Positions 1-11,153 of a stretch of DNA of 64,000 bases are shown here, one piece after another; position 1 is the first letter of the stretch; each line of letters opens with the position of its first letter. The notes below the pieces were generated by a model. That model searched no databases. It saw only the letters and a program-made list of their open reading frames with translations, and was not told where the DNA came from. Source of the DNA: Nymphaea colorata (lineage: Eukaryota > Streptophyta > Magnoliopsida > Nymphaeales > Nymphaeaceae); NCBI RefSeq assembly GCF_008831285.2, contig NC_045145.1, forward strand, positions 5,518,802 to 5,582,801. The letters run 5' to 3'. Made by a program: the position numbers and the translations under genes.

Positions 1-640
1 TCCAGTATGAAAAGACCATTCTACCCTTCCTCGCCATGGTTTCCGCCACATTGGCTTTTCGGGTCTGCCTCGGTTGATCCATGCTGGATGTTGACTACCG
101 TTGCTTTCCCTTTCCTGTGGCGTTGGCGTCCTGAGTGACGCTTGGTGTTACGACCGTTGCTAGCGCATCTGTCTACGCCCGGTCGTCCCACTGCTGTCCT
201 GCGCACCGCAGTCCTCCGACTACGGTCACAGTGTTTCCACTGTGTGGCCTCTGCCCGGCCATCCCGACCGTATGGTCTGCCATAGCGCCGGTTCACCGGT
301 GCGCCGATGTCTTTGACCTCGGCTAGCCACCTTCTCTGTTGCGGCCTCCTTTGCCTGAGGTCAGCCCAGAGGCGCTGTTTGTGCCTGCGCCCAAGGCTTG
401 CAGCCTCGCACCTTAGTAAAGCTTACCTCGACTGGTGCTTGCGCTACGGTCTACGTGCCTGGTCTCGGCCTGTGTGGCCGAGGTGGTCACCTTCTGGCTA
501 CCTCGGGGGTCTCTTCCGGCGATAGCCCGCCCCTCCTTAGCCATGGTACTGGCCGCTCTCGACAGGGCAGAATTTGGCACGTAACATTATCCTTGTGGAC
601 CTGTATGTCTATCATGTCGTACTATAGGATCCAAGTGCTG
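1..640. other. GC-rich unclassified stretch
   Basis: This stretch is clearly richer in G and C than the AT-rich sequence after about 650. Short open frames exist on both strands, but none has a motif or composition that I recognise and none continues past a few dozen codons. It could be the edge of a repeat or a decayed exon of the gene fragment that follows. No function is claimed. Confidence 0.3.
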
Positions 641-721
641 AAGGCCCTTTAGTTAGAATAGCTTAGAGGGAGAACTGCATTTATGAGTGTTTCAAATTTG
701 AGAATTGAAGGCAAATGCTTA

Positions 722-1190
722 TCGTATCATTTTCATTCTTTCAGGTTATCTTGCTAGGTGTTGGTTCCAAAGTATCAAAAGCAATTTTGAATGCTGGAAA
801 TGGGGATTGTGTACTTCAAAGGAAACAATCATTGAGTAACATATCCATGACTTGCCCTTATATGCATCTCTTGTGGCACCTACGTATGGTGCATATTTTC
901 TGGCTTTTGCTGTGCTGACAGTTGGTGGAACCTATTTCTGCTGTAAACTTAGAAGACAAAGGCAGCACCATGGTGGTGTTAGATACCAGGATCTTGAGAT
1001 GGGTTTGCCATAATCTGACATTCTAGGCACTACCACCTCATGGAAGCTGGAACCTAGTCCAGCTAATGGTTGGAATCGAGATTGGGATGATGGTTGAGAA
1101 GATGAGGAATCAGCAACACCCAACAGACCCATGAATCGCCACGCCTCTAGAGCCACTGAAAAAGATGGATGGGAACAATTGGGATGATCG
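722..1190 (+). pseudogene. 3' remnant of a plant single-pass membrane protein gene
   Basis: A pyrimidine tract ending in CAG lies just before about 744, and the sequence after it reads as exon. From about 866 one frame encodes VAPTYGAYFLAFAVL, a hydrophobic membrane segment. A basic stretch (KLRRQRQ) and an acidic, Trp/Asp-rich tail containing NRDWDDG and ending near EKDGWEQ follow. I recall uncharacterised plant membrane proteins with this layout of one C-terminal helix, a basic stop-transfer and WDDDWDEE-like tails; the match is from memory. The frame upstream of the helix is shifted by one base relative to the helix frame. In-frame stops follow the YQDLEMGLP segment and interrupt the acidic tail, so this is a decayed copy. 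No 5' exons are visible. It retains a splice-acceptor-like site, so it is probably a DNA-level remnant, not a processed copy. Confidence 0.5.
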
Positions 1191-3019
1191 ATAGCCTTCT
1201 AGTTAGAGTTGGAAAAGAGAAGAAATATATGTTATCTTTTGACTGGTCAAGATAGTCCATATTTTTATTCTAGTTAAGAGGGAAGTTCTTTTGGGCATTG
1301 GAGTGGAAAGGATGTGACAATACATGAAATCAAAGCTCATGAATGCTGACATTCACCTCTACTGCTAGACGTTGAAGCCATCAAGGACATTTTGTAGACA
1401 GTCAAAGTTCATGTGATCTTTCAATGTAACATCACTTGTCACCCCTCCTCAATACAGAGTATTTTATAGTTGGCAAAATTTGTTGGTTGAGAATTATCGG
1501 TGAGAAATTAGAAGTTCGGGTGCCTAAAATATCAAAAGGTGCATCTATTAACAACTTTGAATGGTAGGGGGGCTCCAGTTGTTAACAGATAAAGGTTTTG
1601 ACTTGTTTCATGTAAAATTAACAGTTTATTCATGATAGAAGATATTGATATTGGTAATTGCAATCTTGCATGTTTCTTGCTGAAAAACCTTTGGTTTTCT
1701 GCCTACTTTTGTTTCACCATATTGGTCTGCTTCGCCTGTGAATGTGAAGCCATGCACACACTACATCACATAAAGGGGTGACAAATTCCAAAATTATATT
1801 GACCATCTCTCAAGGGAAATATACGATTGGACATCTCTCTCACTCTCTTTCACTCTCTCTCTCTCTCTATCTATATATATATATATATCTATATATATAT
1901 ATATATAGTTGCAATTATCATTCTTATAATACCGTAGGTCCATGGTCTAATGAAATAGACCAAAACATTGGGCAGATCTTCTATCAAAAAATAAATTGGA
2001 ATAAGTGAAAGCTAAAGGCAGAGGGAAGAGAGGTGGAGTGGAATAAATATATCATATTCAAAATTTGTGTGTCCTTGGAAATCATAACGTATGTCCTTAA
2101 ATATTCTCGTGAAGTACGTCTTTAATATTTGCTCGTTCGACAAGATAATGAAGGTTCTTCATGTTTAATTTCTCAGAAAAAATTGAATTGCATCTATGAA
2201 TTAACTCTTTATCCCATTTCATGTGTAGCTTGATTCAGAAAGGAGCAAAATAATGCAAAACATATTAAGCATAGCTTCCTTTTCTCTTTCAAATGCCAAG
2301 TGAAGGGTTGAGTGGTGTGTTAGAGTCACGTCCTCAGTTTGATTCTTGAAGGGTGCTATCTTGATGGTATTGAAGAGTAGTGTTGATTTTGAGATTAGGG
2401 GTGACATTAAGAGGACAATTGAACTCGTTCTTGTCCCCTCCCCCTTTTCTTTCTCTCTCTGTTTCTCTGGCTTCTTTTAAACTTTCAGTTTGCCCCTGGC
2501 AGATCCCATTTATGGATCCATACTTGCATTTCTTATGGTCGTCCAAATTAGTTCATGAAGTTAAATTTGACAATATTTTTTTAATTGAATGGCTTACTCT
2601 CTAGCCTTCAGGGAAAGGGATAAGTTAATGGGCGGTATTGGAATTAAAACCACCAAGCTGCTGATTCAGTCATTCATTAAATTGATTGACATTGACAAAA
2701 TCATCAAAATTCAATTTTGAAAAAAATTTATATATATTGAAAAATCATATAATTGAAAATCAAAGAAGTCTTAGAAATACTTAAAATTTATTTAAAATTT
2801 TGACATGTGGCACTATTGAATCAGCCGTTGAATTGAATTGGTCAATTCAACTTGACCGTGATAACATTGATTATTGTTCCTCAAGTATTTTGCAAACCCT
2901 TTTTATTGTTAATTGTGTACTGAAATAAAGTACTAATCATAGTTAAAGTAACAAAAGATTATATTTGTCTTAAAAGTGCAAATATATGGAACAAATTTAC
3001 CAATATGAGTGCCTCAATC
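1191..3019. other. AT-rich spacer without a recognisable gene
   Basis: This is AT-rich sequence with short non-coding frames. It may begin with 3' flank of the membrane-protein remnant. Apart from a CT/TA microsatellite near 1,834-1,908 and pyrimidine runs near 2,430-2,475, I see no gene, RNA or mobile-element signature. Confidence 0.5.
1834..1908. repeat. Compound (CT)n/(TA)n microsatellite
   Basis: A run of CT dinucleotides with small interruptions passes directly into two runs of TA dinucleotides. This is ordinary simple-sequence DNA and is likely to vary in length between individuals. Confidence 0.9.
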
Positions 3020-3143
3020 TTCTATAAGTCATGGATGAATTTGATGAAAGCCTTGGAACTAGCACTTACATATAGATCCAGTTGAAAGGAAGGAAATTCT
3101 ACTACCTATGTGAGAGACCGTACGGGGCTCCAAGATCCAAAAC
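3020..3143 (+). repeat. Left copy of a 124-bp direct repeat flanking gypsy A
   Basis: This segment starts TTCTATAAGTCATGG and ends GATCCAAAAC at the 5' LTR edge. It recurs almost unchanged at 12,271-12,394, beyond the truncated 3' LTR. It is far too long to be a 5-bp target-site duplication, so it points to a rearrangement at the element's right side. Confidence 0.85.
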
Positions 3144-6100
3144 TGTAACATTCGTCATTTTCAAGTGAGCCAGATCGGTCCAGACCCAGACCCGAACCCA
3201 CTGGCGTGAAGGAGCCCAACGTGAGGGCTCTTCTCCCTCGCCTTTCCCTCTTCTCCCTCGTCTTCCTCCTGGTTGCCTATCGTGCCAGCGCAGAGAAGAA
3301 GAAGAAGACGGAGGTGGCGCAGGGCGGTGAGAGGACGACGACGGTGGCGCTGGTAAGCCCTCTGATCTTCTCCGCCTCTTCCTCTCCTTTCTATCTTCTT
3401 TCCTCTCCTCCTCCCTCCTCTGCAGCCCTCTCCCCTTTCCGTTAGCACCCTCTTTTTTTTCCCGTGCCCTCTTCCTTTCTGCTCAAGCTCTCTCCCCGAT
3501 TCCTCTGCTCCTCTCTATCTCCCCCATTTCCCCCGCTCGATTTTCCCCTCTGCCTGTCTCTCGTTTCCCTCTGTCTGCCTCCTCTTTTCCCCCTTTTGTC
3601 TGCTCTCTCTCTCTCTCTCTCTCTGCTCAACCTTCCCCTCTGTCTACGCTCTTCAGCTCCCTCTCTACTGGAGGCCCTATTCTTATGGCAGACCCAACTC
3701 TTGAATTCTTTTTCACTAGTTTTGGGGCTGTTGGTTTGGATTGCAGCTTGGGGACGCATCATTCCCCTCCTGCCAGTGAGTTGAAAGCTTGGCGGGTGGC
3801 AGCAACAATTAATTTTAGCAGTTGGGGATCACTCGTATGCTTGAGGTGGCTATCGGAAATACTACGACAATTTAGACTCTAAGATTGGGGTGAGCAAGAC
3901 TTAATCGAGCTTAAATTGTTGAATATTTGTTGTTGGAGCATGTATATTTAATGATTGAGCATGCTAGTCTAAAGATTTGATGATTTAAAATGCATGCTAG
4001 AGATGTTGCTATTTTGGGAAAAGTTTATCCCCATTTTGAGAAGGAAGAGTATCTACGTGTATAATGGTTCCTCTAACATGTTGGGTTAATTTTCGAAGCA
4101 ATAGGGAAGCATGGTAAAAGTTATGATGATGTGGAGAAGATTTAGAACCGTGTTATAGAACTCGTGAAGTATGCTTTTGTTGAGGTGCATGCACGTTGCT
4201 TGTTGGGAAATAGTAGGTATGTTAGGACGATGCCTCAACTAAGGAAGCAAAGGAGAAACGGATTAGTGATTGGTTCTAGTCGAAAGCGTGGACCTTAAAT
4301 CATTTGGTGACAACCTCTAGGGCTAAGAAGAGGCCTACTGGAGGGCTTTGTGGGTCGACACTACCCGTCGACACCTTCTTGAGGCGATGACATGTGCCTC
4401 AATGATTTTGTTTTATATTTGTATGGATTGTGAAACTAAACAAGTAGAGAATTTACCACTTGTGTATGTTTGTAGGTACATTGGGCATGTCTAGTAGATC
4501 TTGAGAAACTAAACGTGAAGCTCGAGTTGGTTTGAAGTGTTTTGTGGATGCGCGACATGTATGGCGGCATTTTAGGCAAATCCCTACCTGAGACCAATTT
4601 GTGAATGTGTGTCCCTAGGATCAACGATCCTAGGATTGTGATGTGATTGAATGATTGTAAAGTGAATGAATGAATGTATGTATGAGTATTTAATGCTTAT
4701 GTGATTAGTTTTGTTTAAAATTTTTTACGCAATTGCATGTGCATGCTAGATTGATAACTGCTTAGGATAGATGAGGTGGGGTATCGAGTCGAGTGTCTCC
4801 TCGACCCCAATTGTGTATAGAAAGCATCCTAGAATGGTAGCTGCCTAGGACAGCTACGAGCCAATCACGGATCGAGACTACTCTTCGGGATTTGGCTAAG
4901 TTTTAAAAGATGTGATTGATGTGTTTGATAAGATGTAAACTTTTATGAATGTGAATGTTGTGATTTGTTGCATATGTATTGTCGTGGACAATGATGCAAT
5001 TGAATGAGATTGGAGGTAGTTGTACCCATATTGTTATAACGGCTAGCTAAGGCTGTTAAAGTTATGTGTAGCCCTCGTGTGGAGGCAATTGGAGGTGTGA
5101 GTGCACTCGTGAAGTGAACCACCCTCATGAGCTAGCCAGTCATTTTGTGAATGTGCAATTATAATGCTAAGAATGAAAAAATAAGAGATCAGAGGCCAGT
5201 GGGCTGTGGCAATGTGTTTGGAAGTTGTCCCACCTTCTCCATTGTTCTCGCTTGTTTGGAGCGCAGGCGGTGCAAGGTCCCAGGGTATTGTTGTGTGATG
5301 TACTTGGAGCGTTGGGCTCCCACCTTCCCAAACTGGGTGTCCTAGGGAAGGCTGAGTATCTCTCCTTGGAATTCACACATCTATGAATGAGTGCTCTACC
5401 GCTGCAGTGGGAATGGATCCATATTGTTTCGGGCCACCACGGGGGTAGTCTCCTGGCTGCAGGCCACTCGCGGTGTCCACATGCCTGTGTTTGCACCCAC
5501 AGGAACTGTCAATTCACCAAAGTTAAAGTAAATGAAAAGAATGTGATTGTAAATGTGAATGAAGTATATGTGAATGTAGTGAATATGCGTGAAGTTAATG
5601 TGATTATGAATTATGTTAAGTTCGGTCATTGATTGGCCTTTGCATGTCGTGTTTTATGTGAGGGGCCTTTTTGGCAAGTCGTGTGATTGTATGCCCTATT
5701 ACAACATGATAGTGATTGATTTCAAAATTGTTATATCCCACATTTGAGCCCTTACTATAGAGGGTTAGGCATTTTTCTGGTTTGTTGCAATACTGTTAAG
5801 GCTAAGCCTTCTGTTGTTTTTATTTTTCAGGTTTTGGCAGACCCGAGGCAGCAGGTTGATCAGATGGTTGAGCTCACATCCTACTAGGAGGTTTTGGGTC
5901 CTTTGTAGTGCCGGCGCGTCTTATTTTGGTTATATTGATGTCATGTTTTTTTTAGTCATCAATTATACGGTTTGGGGCATTTTTGTCACACACATATATA
6001 TGATTTTGTATGATCTAAAATTGTTATATAAATGAAAATTTACCCCATTGTTTCGAATGACATAGCTCCCTCCTTTTTGAATTGTTGTGTCATTGCACCT

Positions 6101-6157
6101 CAATGATTTTTGCTTAAAAAAAAAGATGTTTGAGGTTTAAAAGGTTAGGGTATGACA
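3144..6157 (+). repeat. 5' LTR of gypsy A (about 3.0 kb)
   Basis: It begins TGTAACATTCGTC and ends TATGACA just before the primer-binding site. The first 870 bp recur at 11,154-12,028, and the whole LTR is recognisable in inverted orientation as the B LTRs (43,457-46,607 and 51,442-53,488). It contains a strongly pyrimidine-rich tract at about 3,360-3,660, which creates long but meaningless open frames. The short ORFs inside the LTR are not genes. Confidence 0.9.
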
Positions 6158-6160
6158 GCT

Positions 6161-6173
6161 TTGGTATCAGAGC
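6161..6173 (+). other. Primer-binding site of gypsy A
   Basis: TTGGTATCAGAGC lies three bases after the LTR end. It is the usual complement to the 3' end of plant initiator tRNA-Met used to prime reverse transcription. Confidence 0.9.
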
Positions 6174-6371
6174 TATGGCAAAACCCCACTATGGATGTGA
6201 GTTAAAGATTGTCTACTTGATCGAATTGTTATTGTAGCATTGATTTTTCAGTAAAGTATAAGTATATAATGTGATCGATGTTTTGAAACATTGTGCTGAT
6301 GCACGTATGTGATTTGATTTGAAAGATTGGTCAAGGAGCTTGTTTGAGAATGAAGGTTCTTGTTTGTACAG

Positions 6372-8155
6372 ATGGAGTACTAATGTAGGGGTAAAAAACG
6401 AGTTGGGCTACCTGCAAAGGCTCAAGGAGAGCCAAGTTCGGCTCATTCAGATGCACATACCCTAGTGAATGATAGCACATCGGGACAACAGTATGCCCAG
6501 ATTGGTGTGGATGCCCAAACCCCACCAAGGCAGACTCCACCTATGGATAGGGCTGCACACGAGCCGAGTCGAGCTCGAGTTCAGCCAGCTTGAGCTCGGC
6601 TCGACTTATATTTAGTCAGCTCGAGCTCGACTCGAGCTCGACATGAGCTTGATGACTTTAACTTGAACTCGACTCGATAAATTGTTTCCAAGCTCGAGCT
6701 CGACTCGAACGGCTCAACTCATTATTTCTTTCTTCGCACACGGTTCCTCCAACACCTGCCATAAATGCCATGGCTCGTTTTACAACACCCAGTGTTAATG
6801 GCAGTGTTAATGGCATTGCATTAAATGCGGCGGGAGAAGGGAGAAAGCGCGTGGGAGAGAAAAGAGAAAAAGGGAAGGGAGATAATGGCATTGGCATTAA
6901 ATGCGGAGGGAGAAAAAGGTGTGCGGTGGGAGAAGAGAAAAGGTACGGGAGAGAAAACAGAAAAAGAGGAAGGAAGAAAAATGAGAGGGAAAAAAACAAA
7001 AAAAACGAGACAAAACGAAGAACGAAGAAAACTTAAAAAAAATTAAAATCGAGTCAAGTCGAGTTTAATCGAGTCAAGCTTGACTAACTCGAACTCGACT
7101 CGTTAACGTACTCGAGTTTAACATTCAGCTCGAACTTGACTCGTTTATAAACGAGTCGAGCTCGAGCTCGAGTTTTTTCGAGCGAGTTCGAGTTGAGCCC
7201 GAGTTGGCTCGACTCGTTGTGCAGCCCTACCTATGGATTAACAGACTATACTGCTGACAACCTTGCAGACACTGACCTCCCTTGTACAGTCGATGGTCAG
7301 TAAACAGAGGAGCCATGCCTCTTCTACAGGAGACACCACCGCACCATCTAAAGAGAAAGCAACAGTGGTGTCATTCAAGCAGTTTATGTCAATGTTGTCG
7401 TCTATCTTTACTGAAGATAGCAGTCTAGACAAGGCAGAAGAATGGATTGGAGAGATTGAACACATCTTTGAGCTCCTAAAGATGCCAGAAGGAGACAAGG
7501 TAAACTATGGCTCTTACCGGTTGAAAGGTGATGCCAAGAAATGGTGGCAATCGACTCGTGAGATCCTGTTTACAGACCAACAGTCGATCCCATGGAAGCA
7601 GTTCAGGGATTCCTTCTTCAGCACTTACTTTCTAGTGCATGCCAGAAACAAGAAGATGCAAGAGTTTCTAGAATTGCAACAAAACCAGTTGAGCTTGCAG
7701 GCCAACAGTCGATCCCATCGACACTTGGAGGCGTATAGCCCGCACATCTATACCACTAATGAGGCTAGAGCAGACAAGTTCGTACATGGATTGTGTGATG
7801 GACTGAGAAGAGAAGTTATATCAAGCAGACCTTGTGATTTGGACGAGGCGGTTACGATGGATAGATGCATGAAAGAGGACTGGGCAAGGACACAAAAGGA
7901 CCATCACAAGAAGGCACGCCAGCACTCAAACGGTGGGCGAACACAGGTCAAGCACCGCCACTTTACAGGCAGGGCAAAGCCTTATGAGGGGTGCGATGAC
8001 CAAACATTCAGGCGGAACAGGCCAAACCGCAATGATGCCACACAGGGTCAGTGGCTACTCTGACTTCACTAAGGTGCCCACTTGTTCACGTGTGCACCCC
8101 GGGAAGCCGTGCTATCAGGAGTCTGGAGCTTGTCTACACTGTGGAAGGATGTGAC
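6372..8155 (+). pseudogene. gag of gypsy A, interrupted by a hAT-like element
   Basis: Gag forms the cytoplasmic virus-like particle of the retrotransposon. The frame begins MEY then a stop then CRGKKR; the same start in element B reads MEYQCRGKKR. After the insertion at 6,548-7,229 the frame continues from about 7,263 with AEEWIGEIEHIFELL, YRLKGDAKKWW and WKQFRDSFF, typical of the retrotransposon gag domain. A 266-codon open stretch remains to 8,063. The zinc knuckle near 8,130-8,165 reads CLHCGRM-stop-HLIKDY: the conserved Gly codon is now TGA and the last Cys is Tyr. A 21-bp foreign-looking patch at 7,698-7,718 replaces residues that element B keeps as EEYVMKY. The open part must not be read as a host gene. 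Confidence 0.88.
6540..7237. mobile_element. hAT-like non-autonomous element with 8-bp target duplication
   Basis: The element proper is 6,548-7,229 (682 bp). It starts TAGGGCTGCAC and ends GTGCAGCCCTA, perfect 11-bp terminal inverted repeats. It is flanked by identical 8-bp duplications CCTATGGA at 6,540-6,547 and 7,230-7,237. Both features are hallmarks of hAT transposons. Subterminal regions are dense in GAGCTCGA/TCGAGCTC motifs in both orientations, as expected for transposase-binding arrays. The interior is purine-rich with no transposase, so it depends on an autonomous partner. Gypsy B carries the uninterrupted sequence CCACCTGTGGATCAACAG at this gag position (- strand near 51,030). Confidence 0.93.
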
Positions 8156-8169
8156 ACTTAATCAAAGAT

Positions 8170-9800
8170 TACACCACAAAGCGAGAAAAAGAGTTGAAGA
8201 AGCCTGAGGTCGGTTCTTCTAGCGCCCAACAAATGACTAGACATGTGTATGCGACTACTGTGAAGGAGCTTCAGGCACACGACCCTATTGAAGGTACTTT
8301 ACTTATTAGTTCTCATATTGCTAGAGTGTTGTTTGATGCAGGGGCGACTCATTCCTTTATATCTTAGTCGATTTGCCACTTCACTAAAAGTGTCCGCTAG
8401 GAAGATGCCATATGTTTTAAAAGTGATCATCCCTATGCATGCACAAGATTTGTGTAACGACTATCTACCCGATGTGGACGTGGAGATCCATCAACATCAC
8501 TTATTTGCACAGTTGGTGATCATAAGTCTCAGTGGATTCGATGTGATTTTGGGCATGGATTGGCTATATATGCATTATGCCAATATAGATTGCAGGAAGA
8601 AGCAGATATAGTTGTTGATTCATGAGATACAACCTACGGAATTTCATGCTCGTAAAGCTAGTCGAGCTAGATATGGGCATTATGAATTCAGGGTCATGCC
8701 TTTTGGGTTGACCAATGCCCCTGTAGTATTTATGGACCTCATGAATCGGGTTTTTCAAGACTACTTGGATCAGTTTGTTATTGTTTTTGTGGATGATATT
8801 CTGGTGTACTCAGATAGTGAGGCAGAGCATGGAGATCACTTAAGGAGGGTGTTGGGTATTTTGTGCAAGCATAAGTTATATGCCAAATACTCAAAATGTG
8901 AATTTTTGCTAGAGAATGTAAACTTCCTTGGTCATGTGATCTCAAAGGATGGAGTTTCTATAGATCCAGCTAAGGTGTCGGTTGTACAGGACTGGAAGAC
9001 GCTGTGTAATGTTATTGAGGTTAGAAGTTTTTTGGGTTTAGCAGGATATTACCGCAGGTTTATACAGGACTTTTTGAAAATAGCTATGCCCATGACTAAG
9101 CTATTGAGAAAATGAGTGAAGTTTGTTTAGAATGAAGAGTGCGAGAAGAGTTTCCAAACCTTGAAGGACAAACTTACCATCACCTCTATTTTGACGCTTC
9201 CATCGGCTCATTCTGGATTTGTGGTACACATCAATGCATCGGGAATTGGCTATGGTTGTGTATTGATGCAACATGGTCACGTAGTGGCATATGCATCAAG
9301 ACAGTTGAAGGCACATGAGCAACATTATCCCACTCATGATTTGGAGTTGGGAGTAGTTGTGTTTGCATTGAAGATATAGAAGCACTACTTTTATGGGGCA
9401 ATATTTGAGGTGTTTACAGACCACAAGTCATTGAAGTACATATTCTCCCAAAAGGATCTCAATTTGAGGCAAAGAAGATGGATCAAATACTTAAAACTAT
9501 GATTTCAAAATATCATATCATCCAGAAAAAGCGAATGTAGTGGCTGATGCTTTGAGTAGACATGCTAAGGTGACATTATACAGTATGATGAATCACTCTT
9601 GGATGTTGTTGTAGGATATGATAGCTTGGCAGCCTCACCTTTGTGACGAGAATAGGGCAACAATGACTACTTTTGTGAGACATCCTCTATTGGAGGATAT
9701 TATATTGAGGCAAAAGGAGGATATTGAGTTTGCTAAAAACATGGAAGAAAGTAAGAAGAGAGATTCTCTTTGGTATCAAGATGAAGATGGTTCATTGTAG
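8170..9800 (+). pseudogene. Protease, reverse transcriptase and RNase H of gypsy A
   Basis: The protease is recognisable from VLFDAGATHSFIS (about 8,320) and FDVILGMDWLY (about 8,537). The frame then passes directly from [15 protein letters not shown] to [18 protein letters not shown], so the first half of RT, including the motif A aspartate, is missing compared with element B. The [11 protein letters not shown] motif (about 8,785) remains, as do LGHVISKDG and the connection domain. RNase H follows: its first catalytic motif reads INASG where TDASG is usual, then [23 protein letters not shown] and [11 protein letters not shown]. Stops occur near 9,113, 9,130 and 9,377, and the frame shifts near 9,500. 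It cannot make a working polymerase. Confidence 0.88.
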
Positions 9801-10905
9801 TTTCGACGAAGATTGTGGGTCCCTAGTGATGAAAGGGTGAAGCGTCAGTTGCTTGATAAAGCTCAAAAATCTAAGTTTTCCATTCACTCTGGCAATACAA
9901 AGATGTTTCAAGATATGAGAAGAAATTTTTTATGGCTACCGCGAAATTGGAGAATTTGTGGCAAAATGTTTGGTTTGCCAATGGGTCAAGGCAGAACATC
10001 AACAACCAAGAGGTTTGTTGTAGAGAATTGATATTTCAGTGTGAAAATGGGAGGACCTTACGATGGATTTCATAGTTGGGTTACCTCATACCAGGAGACA
10101 AGATGACGCTATATGGGTGATTGTTGATCGACTTATGAAGCCCGCTCATTTTCTGCCGATCAGAATCAGTCAGTCATTGGAAAGTCTCGTAGATTTAGAC
10201 ATTGGCGAGATAGTGAGATTGTATGGAGTGCCAAAGTCTATCATTACGGATCGAGATCAACGTTTTACCTATAAGTTTTAGGGGCAATTGCAAAAGACAT
10301 TGGGTATGAAGCTTAAGTTGAGTACAACATTCCACCCTTAAACTGATGGGCAATCTGAGAGGACCAATCAGACCTTAGAGGACATGTTACGTGCTTGTGT
10401 TTTAGACTGAAAAAGAGAATGGGGTAAACATGTGAAATTGGCAGAGTTTGCATATAATAACAGTTACCACTCTACTATCGGGATGGTGCCTTTTGAGGCC
10501 CTGTATGGAAGGTCATGCAGATCGCTAGCTTGTTGGACCGAATTGAGTAATGGCAAGATCGAGAACCCTTTAGTATTGCAACATTACACTGATCAAGTAC
10601 AATTGATAAGGAAAAAGTTGTTGACTGCACAGAGTAGACAGAAAAGTTATGCTGACAATCGACACAGAGAGTTGGCTTTTGGGGTTGGTGATCATGTGTT
10701 CTTGAAGGTTTCACCTACAAAAGGCGTTTTTCGATTTGGTGTTAAGGGAAAGTTGAGCCCGAGGTTCATAGCACCTTTTGAAATATTAGAGAAGATCGGA
10801 GAGGTGGTGTACAGATTGACACTACCACCTAATTTGAGTATGTTCATAACATTTTCTATGTTTCCATGCTTCGAAAATATGTACCAGATCCTACACATGT
10901 GATTG
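9801..10905 (+). pseudogene. Integrase of gypsy A
   Basis: Integrase would join element cDNA to the chromosome. Visible pieces are the N-terminal zinc-binding region (KSKFSIHSGNTKMFQDMRR, about 9,868), with its CxxC part shifted out of frame near 9,950, and the catalytic core. The core shows MDFIVGLPH (10,063), ITDRDQRFT (about 10,240) and TDGQSERTNQTLEDML (about 10,340), the three acidic positions of a D,D-35-E core. A stop lies between the second and third acid and another follows near 10,410. The C-terminal part (VGDHVFLKVSPTKGV, LSPRFIAPFEILEKIG) stays open to 10,902. Confidence 0.88.
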
Positions 10906-10922
10906 ATTTTTAAGGTATTCAG

Positions 10923-11118
10923 GTGCAAAATGATTTGACGATGGAAGACAAACCTATCCGAATTATTGATCAAAGAGAGCAAGTGGTTCGTACTAAGAGA
11001 ATTCCTCTAGTGAGAGTTGAATGGAAACACCATAGGTTAAAGGAGAGCACATGGGAACTCGAGAAGGATATGCGAGAGAAGTATCCACACTTATTCCTAC
11101 ATAGAGGTATGATCTAAA
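10923..11118 (+). pseudogene. Chromodomain tail of gypsy A integrase
   Basis: The sequence reads VRTKRIPLVRVEWKHHRLKESTWELEKDM followed by YPHLF, split here by a frameshift from the integrase body. This is the C-terminal chromodomain of plant chromoviruses, thought to steer integration towards heterochromatin by histone-mark recognition (known for the family). The aromatic/basic pattern VRVEW and STWE is the recognisable core. A UAA follows, then the polypurine tract. Confidence 0.82.
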
Positions 11119-11138
11119 TTTTGAGGACCAATTTTTAT

Positions 11139-11153
11139 TTAAGGAGGGTAGGA
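11139..11153 (+). other. Polypurine tract of gypsy A
   Basis: TTAAGGAGGGTAGGA sits immediately before the 3' LTR start, where plus-strand DNA synthesis is primed. The matching tract in element B is at 46,608-46,622 on the other strand. Confidence 0.85.

Noticed and set aside
1-640. GC-rich start of the window as coding exon
   Set aside because: Frames on both strands are short and lack recognisable residues; there was not enough to call a gene.
6161-6173. tRNA-like match at the LTR borders
   Set aside because: Only the 12-13 nt complementary to a tRNA 3' end is present, as expected of a primer-binding site. No tRNA gene fold was seen anywhere.
7263-8063. A 266-codon open frame that could be taken for a host protein
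   Set aside because: Its wording matches the gag of element B residue by residue and it lies between the LTR and pol of element A, so it is retrotransposon gag.
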